NCBI GenBank assembly: GCA_963924555.1
Contig: OZ004583.1
Location: forward strand, 8,012,582-8,076,581
Origin: Crambe crambe
Taxonomy: Eukaryota > Porifera > Demospongiae > Poecilosclerida > Crambeidae
DNA length: 64,000 nt
Direction: 5' to 3'
The translations under genes were made by a program, and so were the position numbers. Each line of letters opens with the position of its first letter. Position 1 is the first letter of the stretch. The notes under the pieces were generated by a model. That model had not been told where the DNA came from. It searched no databases and saw only the letters and a list, made by a program, of their open reading frames with translations. Positions 45,658 through 55,438 of this stretch are shown here, one piece after another.

Positions 45658-47592
45658 ATGTCTGGAGGAGAGGATCACACTACTCTTAGTTTCCACGACA
45701 GCCTACTGAAGGCTTCAGACATAGCCCTGCTGAGTGAATCTAACTGGCTCAATGACAAGATCATAGGATTTTACTTCGAGTGAGTGAAGCATAAAATGCC
45801 TGTGTCCATGTTGAATATTGACAAACAAATAAAAAACAGACAGCATCATGCTTCCACTACTTCAACCCTTGTTTCTTTACTTTTGGTGCATTCATAATGA
45901 TTAGTCAATCCTATATAATCATCTAATTTCTTTACCTTCTGACCAACTGTTTTTCTGCTCTGTTTTGGTGTGCCTAGATATTTGGAGTATGTGACATTTA
46001 GAGATTATTCCAGTCAAGTGTGCTTTATCACACCAGACGTCACTCAGTTCATCAAGCTGTACCAAGGTAGGTGACTAATTCATCTCCTAGTTCTTGACTT
46101 CAAGATTTATGCTGATCAGGAATTTAGTCTATTTGCATGCACCTGACACCTATAACTGCTATAACTTTCCCAATATTTCAATTTAAAAAAGCTAGCTCAT
46201 AGAGTTGGTGATCAGCTCTCTGCTAGTAGGTCAAGAAATTTGAGAAAGTTGCTCTCTGTCTTCATTCTTCGATACAGGTTGTGAATTAGGAATTTTTCTT
46301 GGCCCGCTGAACTTGCATGAGAAGGACCTCATCCTCCTTGCCATTAATGACAACTCTTCTGAAAGAGCTGGAGGTTCTCACTGGTAAGGTTTGTTAATAA
46401 TTACGTCAGTAGCTACAGAAAGCCCATGTTCACCTTGTGTATTAGCAAGCCCATATGTAGCACTTCACCTTATGTATTGGTGTGTAGCACTTCATCTTAT
46501 GTATTAGCAAGCCCCATGTGAAGTTATGTATTAGCAAGCCCATGTGACCTTATACATTAGCAAGCCCCATGTGACCTTATACATTAGCAAGCCCCATGTG
46601 AAGTACTTCACCTTATACATTAGCAAGCCCCATGTGAAGTTATGTATTAGCAAGCCCATGTGACCTTATACATTAGCAAGCCCCATGTGACCTTATACAT
46701 TAGCAAGCCCCATGTGAAGTACTTCACCTTATACATTAGCAAGCCTTATAGAGAAAATGTGTACAGTGCAACCTGTCTACAGCAACCACCTCTAGGCCAC
46801 AAAAAAAGTGAGGTGGTCTCTAGCTATGTGCTGTACGGAGGTCAAAATCAATTGAAATGGCACTTTTGGAACACACTTACTGTATATTTTGCTGCTGTTG
46901 CAAGTAATGTTGTACTCATTGGATAGAACCTGCAAGCTGATGCATTGCACAAAATTAACCACCCACCACCTAATCAGATAGTGCCACACACAAAAAAACA
47001 CGTAAATCTCGTTTGCAATTTTATAATTCAGACTTCTTTACGAACTGGTAGGAGTTTGTTGACGTACAGTAGAAGAGACAACATTTATAGACATTATGAT
47101 TCGAGCAGACCCACTAACTCCAGTGCAGCCCATCAGTGTTCTCTGCAATTGACACCCTTCATCAAAGGTATGTATACATGACTATATATACACACATGGA
47201 ATATGAAGAAGCACACATTAGAAGTGCCTGACTTATGGTACATCGTTGTTTTTTTTTAGCTTCACTTCAGCCAAAGTATCGAGAAGTAGAAAATTGTCCA
47301 CAGCAGGAAAATTGTAAGTTCAGTAGGACCTAAGCGTTACGTCAATGATAGACCTGGAGAGTGCAGTGTGTCATGAAATGTTATTAGTATCTATAAGTTA
47401 TGACATTAGGTTTTCTTTGCAGGTAGTGACTGTGGTGTGTATGCCATGTGTTTTGCCAGAGCAATATGCACACGAGAACTAACAGGAGAGGATGGGAACA
47501 AGCTCATGGACATTGGACCAGAGGACACTAAGACTTGGAGATCACATGTTCAATCATTGATCTCATCACTAGCTAAAGGGGAAGTATTATGA
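45658..47592 (+). CDS. SENP8: SENP8/DEN1 (NEDP1) NEDD8-specific protease
   Basis: Exons: 45658-45779, 45978-46066, 46278-46383, 47052-47167, 47260-47313, 47423-47592. All junctions are GT-AG and frames join, giving 218 residues against about 212 in human. C48-family cysteine protease. The substrate-cleft motif is SNWLNDKIIGFYFEYLE. The catalytic His is in AGGSHW, the Asp in YRHYDSS and the Cys in NCSDCGVYAM, so the triad is complete. Known role: matures pro-NEDD8 and removes NEDD8 from cullins and other proteins. The gene sits between two convergent receptor paralogues that form an inverted repeat. Intron 3 carries a minisatellite. The start at 45658 is preferred over in-frame ATGs at 45622 and 45628, which lie in an NRF1-type palindrome. 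Confidence 0.95.
46490..46750. repeat. Higher-order minisatellite in SENP8 intron 3
   Basis: Units of about 27-35 bp (TTATACATTAGCAAGCCCCA then TGTGACC or TGTGAAG) are arranged in a 117-bp higher-order period, seen by comparing 46503 with 46620. Confidence 0.85.
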
Positions 47593-47657
47593 GCTGTATA
47601 ACAAGTTGACTAATTATTTCATCCACTCAGTCTAGTGGAACTGGATATACGTAGCTA

Positions 47658-47792
47658 CTTGGGACCCAGCTTCTCGTCCTTTATGGAGTTATTTTAGTAT
47701 AGAGTGTATATACAAAAGGTACTTTTAGATTGTCCTTTGTTGAGAGGTTTATCTTCTTTCAGAATGTCTTTTGTCGGAGGTTCCACTGTATA
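47658..47792 (+). repeat. Dispersed repeat family, copy B
   Basis: ACTTGGGACCCAGCTTCTCG, GTATATACAAAAGGTAC, TTGTCCTTTGTTGAGAGGTT and TCGGAGGTTCCACTGTATA match copy C (58865-59035, minus) in order, and copy A in part. It ends at the GGTTCCACTGTA terminus common to the family. Confidence 0.65.
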
Positions 47793-47939
47793 GACAAATC
47801 CTGTCATTCCAGTTATTCTGGTTAGCGATGTGGTGGAGTGGGAGGACATGGTGCCATAGCCAGGACAGTTGATTCTAGAGTGCCATTTGATATTAGTCAG
47901 TGGTTGACTGCTACCTGTTTTCTTGCCACTTCCCGTGGT

Positions 47940-48090
47940 GAGCCACTTCCCCTCCCAGAACTACTTGAGAGCCACTTCCCCGCTACTGGCGGTGATGGTG
48001 GTTGTGTGAGAGCCACTTCCCCTCCTGGAGCTACTGGCAGTGATGGTGGTTGTGTGAGAGCCACTTCCCCTTCCAGAGCTACTGGTGATG
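47940..48090. repeat. Short tandem repeat, about 45-bp units
   Basis: GAGCCACTTCCCCTCC, GAGCTACTGG and GATGGTGGTTGTGTGA recur about three times with small differences. Confidence 0.8.
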
Positions 48091-48230
48091 GTTACATATG
48101 AGAGTGATGGACTGCCACAACCCTTGTGCATGCGCTGCAGGGTTAAACACTCATAACTACTACATAGCTCAACTGCTACAGACACAATAGGTAGAATTAG
48201 TTTCAAAACAGTAGCTATATTTAAGCTTCT

Positions 48231-51200
48231 TTAATAGGTTCTATCAGTTAAAGGATTTCCAGATCCATAATTAGATGCTCCTGTGCTCCCATACGTAATC
48301 ACCACACCAAAAGTGCCTTCACTCTTCTGAGATTTGGGACCCGAGTCAGCCTTTCCTATTATGGTGGACATCTGACGAACACTAGCCTCTCCCTCGCATA
48401 CGATACCCACACCTACCACTGTAACTGGCAGAGCACTATAGATGTTTGGTTCTTTTGCCCTTTCAAACATGACTTCATCGTGATCCATTGGCTTTTCATG
48501 GGTAGTGGTTGATACATTATTTTCTGCCACAGTATTGAGTTGCTTATATTGAGACTTCAGTGGTGAAAAACACTGAGTAATAGCGAGGGAGAACCTCAAA
48601 ACCTTTTCTTTGATCTTTCTGTGATGTCTTTTAGTCACTCGCCACAATATATACGTTAGCATGTAAACCAGAGGCAGGACAATCAGAATATATTGAATGA
48701 TGAAGATTGACAATGAAGGTTTGAGCTCGGGATAGATATTAAAAAATACAAAGAAGTAGAAGCTTAGACAGTTAATGAGAGCAAGATCCGTAAAGATAAG
48801 AATATCGACATAATTCAAGAACTTTTGTCTGTATGGACGATATAGAGCAAGTAATGTCACCATTACTGTGCATAGAACTTGCTGAAAGACAAATTGGTCT
48901 ATCCACTTATAAAAAAAATTGTACGATACATTCACAGCCACTCGAAAGAGAAAATACAGACCAGCAAAGAAACGTACGTCCTTTCTATAACAACCTTGGA
49001 AAGTATCCAATAGAATATGGATCTTATCTGCTGGGTACATCTTTTTGAGCAGGTCAAACTTCACAATGATCCATTCGAGCCCCCTCAAGGGAAAATCCAG
49101 CAACATTAAAGGTGTGATACAGAGAAAAGTGCAATAGACAAGAATAGCAAGCAAGTAGTAAGGTAGATATTCGCTACTCTCCCTGGAATACTGACCTGCA
49201 AAGTATACACGAGGTGACATCTGCTCAGTTCCATTTTCATCTATAAGTGGAACTGTGGTTAAGATATACGAAGAAACAGTGCTCAGTTTCGTGTACGAAA
49301 GTAAAATAAAAGAAGCAAATGCTGGAAGAAGAGCTTCATTGATTCTACGTCCTCTTCTCTGCATGAGGTTTGCCGCTGTGATTTGTTGTCTGCCGCAGCA
49401 GAAACACTCTTTGATTTTCAAACAAATTAACACCAGAAGGATCATTAGCAAAGGAGATAAAGCTACGCAATAGTCAAGCAATAGAACTGAGAGAGTGTTA
49501 AAACTGGTCGAGAAGCAAATATTTGGGATATAATTCTCCAAAAAATCTAGGTTGAAAATGCCATAGGGTAGAGTATAGAACTCTGAGAGGTAGTGGTAAT
49601 GATCAATGAATTCCCTCAGAGGTGTGTCTCCATCAGCATCAATAGTAAAAGTTGTGACGATTATCTGACAGTAGAGGATGAAGGCATTGGCAGGTCCGGT
49701 GGTGAGGCGGATATCGAAAAAAATGAGAACAGTGAATAGAAATCCTAATGGTAAGTAGATAGAAGCGATATATTTGGCTATATTTGCAGCCAAGTTTATA
49801 TCTGTACAAGGAATGCAGTCATATGTTGGAGAATTGACAGCAGGTCCTGTACCGTTAATGCATTCTCCACATAGCCTACCAGTCCTGTGAGGTTCGCAAA
49901 TCCTTTCAGTCATCTCTTCGATGCTGTGAGGGAGTGGAAAGTACCTCACCCTCTGTTTCTTGCAGTATTTGGGAGGACAAGATGAGACATAGTATGAGCC
50001 GTTGAAGAAACCTATCCATTTATTAGCCAACAGCCTTGCCTCTTTTGCACGATTATCACAATGCATCATACTGCCATAGCTATTGGCACATTGGCATTCT
50101 CCGTTCTTGATTTTAAAACAAGGTGGACATAACTGAAGCTTCACAACCAAATCAAAATACCAAATACGATCTCCAGACGTTTCCACCATCATATTAGTGG
50201 TTACATTCTCAAGTCCTCGGACTGTGGCATTCTTTCCCCAGAAGAACAAGATTTTCCTGGGGTCAGCATGACCTGTCTGATTGGTATAGGAAGTGAGAAC
50301 AACATGCCGACTAACGTCAGTATTCAAGTCATCTTTAATTGACATGGGCATGGCGAAATCCCACCCTGGAATGGCTTTCACAGTGTTGTCGTTCTCATTG
50401 TTGAATTCGATCTTACCAACATCAGATATGATGTATGGACCGCAATCACTTGATACATCATCAAAAGAAGTATTGTAGTAGTGCCAGCCTTTCCAGCACA
50501 AGAGAGCACTGCCAGTTTTATTACTTCTTATTCCACTCCCACCTATCACAGAACAGGGTAAAATGGACGTAGCAAAGATGGCATTTTGTGAAGCAATGTG
50601 GTCTGTATTATTGATAAATCGCATTGTGACATTCCAATCGTCAGGGTGAATCGCTGGATCCACATACCTGACAAAGCAGTTAGCATCCGTTTCTAAGTTT
50701 TCTCTAGATATGTAAGTGGCATGTATCGCTCCCCCTTGAGTCTTAACAACATTATTCTCAAAAAGTATGTCTGTCCCCGGTCCGAGCTCAATAGTGCTTG
50801 CTCCAAGTAATACAATCCCAGCTCCTTTATTAGCTGTGCCATTGATAAACTGGACATGGCAACCATCAAAATTCACACTACCCCCAGACACCGAGAGGGC
50901 TGATCCGTGGTTGTTGGTGAATGTCACATTCTTGCGAAACATCACGTTGCTGGAAGTGACACAAACGGTTCCAATTCCAATCTGGAATGGAGAAGAACTG
51001 CTAGGGATTTTATGGTAATAGTCAATAGTGTTGTTATCAAATGTGCAGCCCTCGATCAAAAACGTTGCCTCCAATCCCTCAGAAACTTTCCAGAACTGAC
51101 TGATATGCACTGCTGCTCCTAGCTTGGCAGTGTTTGTTTGAAAGAAAGACCTGAGGATAGAAATACGTGCAGTTTGACTCAAGTCCGATTTTTGCAAAGC

Positions 51201-52373
51201 CCAAGAGATGGAAACCCCAGCTCCATTAAGAGCCGAATTCTCCATGAAAGTACAGCTGTCCATGGAAATTTCATTCCTAGCTATCAGGTAGAGTGGGTCA
51301 TCGTTTCCATAGACATAATGGGCAATTCGTATAGCCCCTCCCCCAGTACCACCATCGATAGTAAAGGGACAGCTATTATTAGTGAATTCTGTTCCTGAAA
51401 CTGTGATTTTACTCCCATGCACATTGTCATAAGGTGCGACAAAAAGCCCACCACCCCATACAGCAACATTGTGTTCAAATGTGCTGTTTTCGACTACGAA
51501 TGTGATGTTGCTTGCTTTACCCCTGATGAACAGAGATAGGCCTCCCCCATGACCAAATGCTTGATGGTCGACTTTATATGGGAAGATGTAGGTGGATTTT
51601 TCTTTAGTGTCCATATTATCAGCTTGATTGTGACTGAAGTTACAGAAGGAAAAGGTGTACAAAGCCCCGCTGTTCCTCTCACTGGTGGGAGTGGTACATG
51701 ATAAAACTCCAGGTTTGCAATAGGTGAACTCAACATAAAAACCCCCTCCTCCAGGGAAGACTTTGTCGTTCTCTTCCACGCTGTTGTTGGAGAAGATGGA
51801 GTGGGAAATGGTGTTGGTCCCGTTGGTGTTATAGACCATAACACCTGTAGCATTGGGGCTATGGCTCACTCCAACATGGGACATGTTGATACTTTCGCAA
51901 GAGTAGAAATACAGAGCCACTTTGAACAGACTAGTACCGCCATTTTCATAATCCTTGCTGGTACTGTTGCGAACTGCAGCACAATTCTGGAAGGTGATGT
52001 TGGAAAAGGTTATATCTTTGACGTTGATGAATGCCAGTCCAGTGTCCTCTGTTTGGGTGCAGTCCACTGTAGAACCTGCTCCAGTGAAAGCCAGGAAGGT
52101 GAGATCCTGGAAGGGGGGTGTGGGGTCCGTTAGAAAGTGTGTCCCTGGGGAAAGGACATACTGAGTGGAGTTTTTACGATGTTGTGGTTGAAAGGCCCAG
52201 CTCAGGTTATAACAGGGGACTTGGGCAGAGAAATAGCCATCGTTGTTCTCTCCAGTTGAAGAATTGATACAAATGACATTGTCATAAACCAGTATCGATC
52301 TTGAGGAAGGTTCTCCCAAGAAGCCCAGAGAAACCACCAGTAAGAAGAGCAGATAATGATTACAATGCGCCAT
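48231..52373 (-). CDS. Beta-helix multi-pass receptor-like protein (paralogue 5)
   Basis: 1380 residues from the ATG at 52373 (MAHCNHYLLFLLVVSLGFLG, aligned to the start of paralogue 4). An ATG three codons upstream is also in frame. The architecture matches paralogue 4 throughout: beta-helix ectodomain, CPPCF (a Gly-to-Cys change in the usual CPPGF), TGRLCGECINGTGPAVNS, eight membrane segments, VMFERAKEPNIY, and VITYGSTGAS in the tail. It is inverted relative to paralogue 4 with SENP8 between them, so the two genes are convergent. The frame is intact, so both copies look functional. Bases 51954-52130 are identical to 33708-33884 in paralogue 2. Function unknown. Confidence 0.9.
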   Translation of the reverse strand: MAHCNHYLLFLLVVSLGFLGEPSSRSILVYDNVICINSSTGENNDGYFSAQVPCYNLSWAFQPQHRKNSTQYVLSPGTHFLTDPTPPFQDLTFLAFTGAGSTVDCTQTEDTGLAFINVKDITFSNITFQNCAAVRNSTSKDYENGGTSLFKVALYFYSCESINMSHVGVSHSPNATGVMVYNTNGTNTISHSIFSNNSVEENDKVFPGGGGFYVEFTYCKPGVLSCTTPTSERNSGALYTFSFCNFSHNQADNMDTKEKSTYIFPYKVDHQAFGHGGGLSLFIRGKASNITFVVENSTFEHNVAVWGGGLFVAPYDNVHGSKITVSGTEFTNNSCPFTIDGGTGGGAIRIAHYVYGNDDPLYLIARNEISMDSCTFMENSALNGAGVSISWALQKSDLSQTARISILRSFFQTNTAKLGAAVHISQFWKVSEGLEATFLIEGCTFDNNTIDYYHKIPSSSSPFQIGIGTVCVTSSNVMFRKNVTFTNNHGSALSVSGGSVNFDGCHVQFINGTANKGAGIVLLGASTIELGPGTDILFENNVVKTQGGAIHATYISRENLETDANCFVRYVDPAIHPDDWNVTMRFINNTDHIASQNAIFATSILPCSVIGGSGIRSNKTGSALLCWKGWHYYNTSFDDVSSDCGPYIISDVGKIEFNNENDNTVKAIPGWDFAMPMSIKDDLNTDVSRHVVLTSYTNQTGHADPRKILFFWGKNATVRGLENVTTNMMVETSGDRIWYFDLVVKLQLCPPCFKIKNGECQCANSYGSMMHCDNRAKEARLLANKWIGFFNGSYYVSSCPPKYCKKQRVRYFPLPHSIEEMTERICEPHRTGRLCGECINGTGPAVNSPTYDCIPCTDINLAANIAKYIASIYLPLGFLFTVLIFFDIRLTTGPANAFILYCQIIVTTFTIDADGDTPLREFIDHYHYLSEFYTLPYGIFNLDFLENYIPNICFSTSFNTLSVLLLDYCVALSPLLMILLVLICLKIKECFCCGRQQITAANLMQRRGRRINEALLPAFASFILLSYTKLSTVSSYILTTVPLIDENGTEQMSPRVYFAGQYSRESSEYLPYYLLAILVYCTFLCITPLMLLDFPLRGLEWIIVKFDLLKKMYPADKIHILLDTFQGCYRKDVRFFAGLYFLFRVAVNVSYNFFYKWIDQFVFQQVLCTVMVTLLALYRPYRQKFLNYVDILIFTDLALINCLSFYFFVFFNIYPELKPSLSIFIIQYILIVLPLVYMLTYILWRVTKRHHRKIKEKVLRFSLAITQCFSPLKSQYKQLNTVAENNVSTTTHEKPMDHDEVMFERAKEPNIYSALPVTVVGVGIVCEGEASVRQMSTIIGKADSGPKSQKSEGTFGVVITYGSTGASNYGSGNPLTDRTY

Positions 52374-52689
52374 GTGTTGCAACAGATAATACAGAGCTCA
52401 CTGTCAAAGTTTCACTTTCAGCTAGTCTCGTAGAGCTGCAAAACTTACCACTGAAAGGCTGCTATAAAATAAAGGAGTTGATTTTAATTTTAATGATTAT
52501 CATAAATTATTATAGCAATGACACGTAGGAAATGGGTTGCAGAAAAGAAAAGAAAGAAAGAAAACTAGGCTGAGGGTCGACCAGGACTGGCCTGGCGACA
52601 GGAGGAGATTAAGTTGTTTGCTAAAGCTAGTATTAAGACACTTGCTAGTTAGCGCTAAACTAAAGCCACATCTACGCCACCTGACTTAC

Positions 52690-52737
52690 CCGCAAGAACG
52701 AATTCAGAAGGATCAAGGAGCTGCCTTTCTCGGGCGC
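52690..52737 (-). other. Probable non-coding 5' leader exon of paralogue 5
   Basis: The minus strand reads GAGAAAGGCAGCTCCTTG, then TTCTTGCGG and the donor GTAAGTCAGGTGG, matching the leader exon of paralogue 4 at 40485-40532. Confidence 0.6.
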
Positions 52738-52755
52738 TAGGCTAATAATAATGCG

Positions 52756-53816
52756 GCCGTGAATTTTGTCCCCCCCGGACAATATTCATAGGTAGGAAAA
52801 TAATTATTTAATTTAATAAAATATTAGCCATAAATAATGCCAGTACTTGGAATGAGAAAAAACACATTTAGCAGGTGGCACAATTAAAAGAGATCCTCTG
52901 TTTCATTCCAAATCTGAATGGAGACAATTAAGTTCCAAGAAGTGTTAAGAATAATTTTATACTCAGAGCTTATTATGGATCTGTTATTTTTATTATTACT
53001 AACAAAAAACCTGCATATAGCTTAACTTAGGCACCGTATAATGAAGTCCTCGAGCATGATGGATAAAGAATATGTGTATTTGCCCATAGGATCACTATTT
53101 TGAATTGGTTGTTTGCTTAATCACACCTCATCTGCATGCATAACTTATTATATCATCAAGAGCTAATGGAACAAATCTGTGCTCTGATGCTTGGGAGCTT
53201 ACTCTGAACTTCAAAAAGGAGGTGATTGTTCACAGCATCTCTTTGCACTGGATTTGATCCAGCTGACTTACTTACAGTACAATCAAAATCTTTTCCGCAG
53301 TCACAGCCTATTTTATATTGCATTGAAAAGAAATATCTCACTCCAAAAATGTCTAAATTCAAATAAGCAGAACATTTCACTTTACTGTGTCTGCAGGGAA
53401 GAAGTGTGATAAATGTGATGAGTGGTTTCACAATGAATGATTGTGTCAAACTACCAATAGTGTGAAGTGGCTCCGCCCTAAGTGCAAGTAACTATCACAG
53501 CTGTCATGGATACTGATTACTCTAATGCTCCGATTATCAACTGTCTATAATAATCTATGTTTAAGCTTACTTATTAATTAGCATAGTTCATCTTGATGAG
53601 CTGCATTATAGTATAGGAAGATGCCTTAGCAAAAAACTGAGCTAGCTGAACTATATTAATTTTGAGGGAAGACAAAATTTATTGAGTTGAAAAACGTCCT
53701 GGGGAGACACTATTCAACATTATTCACCAATGAAAATAGTCTGGAGCTGGGGGGACACTATTCACTAGTGAAAATTGTCCGGGGGGACATTAAATTTTGT
53801 CCAGGGAACATTTCAT
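52756..53816. mobile_element. Possible non-autonomous element bounded by inverted GTCCGGGGGGAC-type ends
   Basis: ATTTTGTCCCCCCCGGACAA at about 52757 is the reverse complement of TTGTCCGGGGGGACATTAAA at about 53775, near the other edge of a 1-kb block. The right edge carries additional degenerate copies of the end (53690-53816). No transposase frame is present. The boundaries and class are uncertain. Confidence 0.35.
53395..53491 (+). pseudogene. PHD-finger remnant
   Basis: After a splice-acceptor-like CTGTGTCTGCAG, the plus strand encodes KKCDKCDEWFHNE, a stop (TGA), then LCQTTNSVKWLRPKCK. The spacing (CxxC, CDEWFH, then W and C) is that of the second half of a PHD finger. The in-frame stop, and a missing partner Cys near the end (RPKC for CPKC), mark it as broken. 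Probably a relic of a transposon-borne or duplicated PHD gene. Confidence 0.55.
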
Positions 53817-53817
53817 A

Positions 53818-53838
53818 GGGGGGGGGGGGGGGGGGGGG
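53818..53838. repeat. Homopolymer G tract
   Basis: About 21 G bases at the right edge of the possible mobile element. Confidence 0.9.
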
Positions 53839-54246
53839 ACTAAATACACTATGACACCAGTGTCATCATCCTAGTCAGAAATGCTACAGTATACTCATAA
53901 TCTTGTTGCATTCTCATTAATTTTTTTAAAGAATAATGAGTAAAATATTGGGAATAATTATGTTAGTGCTTAAAAATAATAGTAACTAACATCAGAGAAT
54001 AGAATAATAGGGAAAAATTTTAGCATAATTTATTCAACCCTAATGACATCGACACTGTCAACAAAACCAGTATTTTTGCTTTTGTTCTTTCCTTAATCAG
54101 GAGATAGTTATGAAAGTAGCTATTGAACATGTATTTTGCTGGAATAGCTGATTTTCAGGTTCTGAAGCAGGAAATATCAAACATTTATAGCTAGCTATAC
54201 TACCAACCACATACAAGTGGTTCCCGGTAAGACCTTTACACTATCT

Positions 54247-54690
54247 CTCAGTCTTCAATTCCATTCCTGACATAGCAAGTAGTGAGACGGTCTATTTTTG
54301 GGGAAGTAACACTAGTGTGGGTGCACCAGAAAGATCACATGTTGAACTCACTCTTAATACTCTTGGAGTTCGAATATGGCAGGTTGCCTGAGAAGGAAAA
54401 GGCATTGATTGATTCACACTGTGTGTGAGTGTTCAACCACTATAGAGTATTGTGGGCAACCCTGATACATTGGAGGTTAGAATGTTTGTTAATCATTGGA
54501 TGGCCTGGGGGGGTTTGTGTCCCCCTGGTTTCTGCATGTGCATCCAGTGATGCTTCTTACATCTTTCTGCCCAAACATTGAGTGGTGTAGTATGCAATAC
54601 CAACAGGACAGGAGTAATGTGTGGTGAATTCACTGATGGTTCAGGACGACCTGCTGTCAATTCATTGTGTCAACTGTACCAATAATTGAC
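54247..54690 (+). pseudogene. Receptor-family pseudogene fragment (paralogue 3-like)
   Basis: Runs of nucleotide identity to about 37912-38410 of paralogue 3, in the same order: TATTTTTGGGGAAGTAACAC, TTGAACTCACTCTTAATACT, GTGTCCCCCTGGTTTCTG, TGAGTGGTGTAGTATGCAAT and CAGGACCTGCTGTCAATTC-like sequence. Indels and stops (for example a TGA just after the ATATGGCAGGTTGCC segment) break the frame. Only the stalk region is present. It shows that the family undergoes birth and death of copies. Confidence 0.9.
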
Positions 54691-55438
54691 TTACCAGGGA
54701 GTACATGTGCACCCACTATAGCTACATATGCAGGACAGTAGCTACACATCTTGTATGATACACAATTATGTATCTCCATAGCTACATACTTAGCTACTAC
54801 TGTCTACTCTTCAGTAGCTATCTCCACCTCCTATGTTATCAGGCCAAAAATCATCCAACAGTACTGTCTCACTTGCAGCACATCAACTCTTTGCACACAG
54901 CACATCCTCATAGTCAAACGAGTGCAGTAGTACAAAAAGAGGCCTGAGTGGTGATTGAGCATAGAAACACTTCCATTTGAACACATGCGCAGTTAATACA
55001 GACACACACAAATTGAAGACAACATTAGATGGATTTACCCTCATTATAGTAACGACAACATCATCATAAAAAAAATGTAATAATAATATTATGAGAGTTC
55101 TTTTATTACAGCAGCTACAAGAGGTGGTTGCTTCGAAGCATCATGAATATAAACACTTAAAATTAGAGAGAATGAATGCTTACACAGCCTGGAAGTCATA
55201 AATATAACAGTACAAATGAACATTCAAGATGTGCAAATAATATTTGCTTTTTAGACACTGCAAAAAGGGGGGAATAAAATTTTTTGGATAGGTTTTACAA
55301 TAACAGAAAAAAATAATAATTTAGAAAGAGAGAAAGGAGTCACTTTACATGTATAATGAAAGAAGTCTTGATTTCTGAGCAAGTTCTATTTTGTATATAG
55401 TACCTCTATTTTGCTGGTCATGTGACATGAGCTTAATG

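Larger units (their letters stand above)
47593..48230. other. Convergent intergenic region after SENP8
   Basis: Holds dispersed repeat copy B (about 47658-47792) and a short GC-rich tandem repeat at about 47940-48090 (GAGCCACTTCCCC and GATGGTGGTTGTGTG units). No gene is seen. Confidence 0.7.
52740..55438. other. Gene-poor stretch with broken coding fragments
   Basis: Between the receptor gene and ataxin-7. It contains a possible terminal-repeat-bounded element (52756-53816), a PHD-finger remnant within it, a G tract and a receptor pseudogene. The part next to 55439 is the ataxin-7 3' UTR, with AATAAA on the minus strand at about 55101-55106. Confidence 0.6.
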
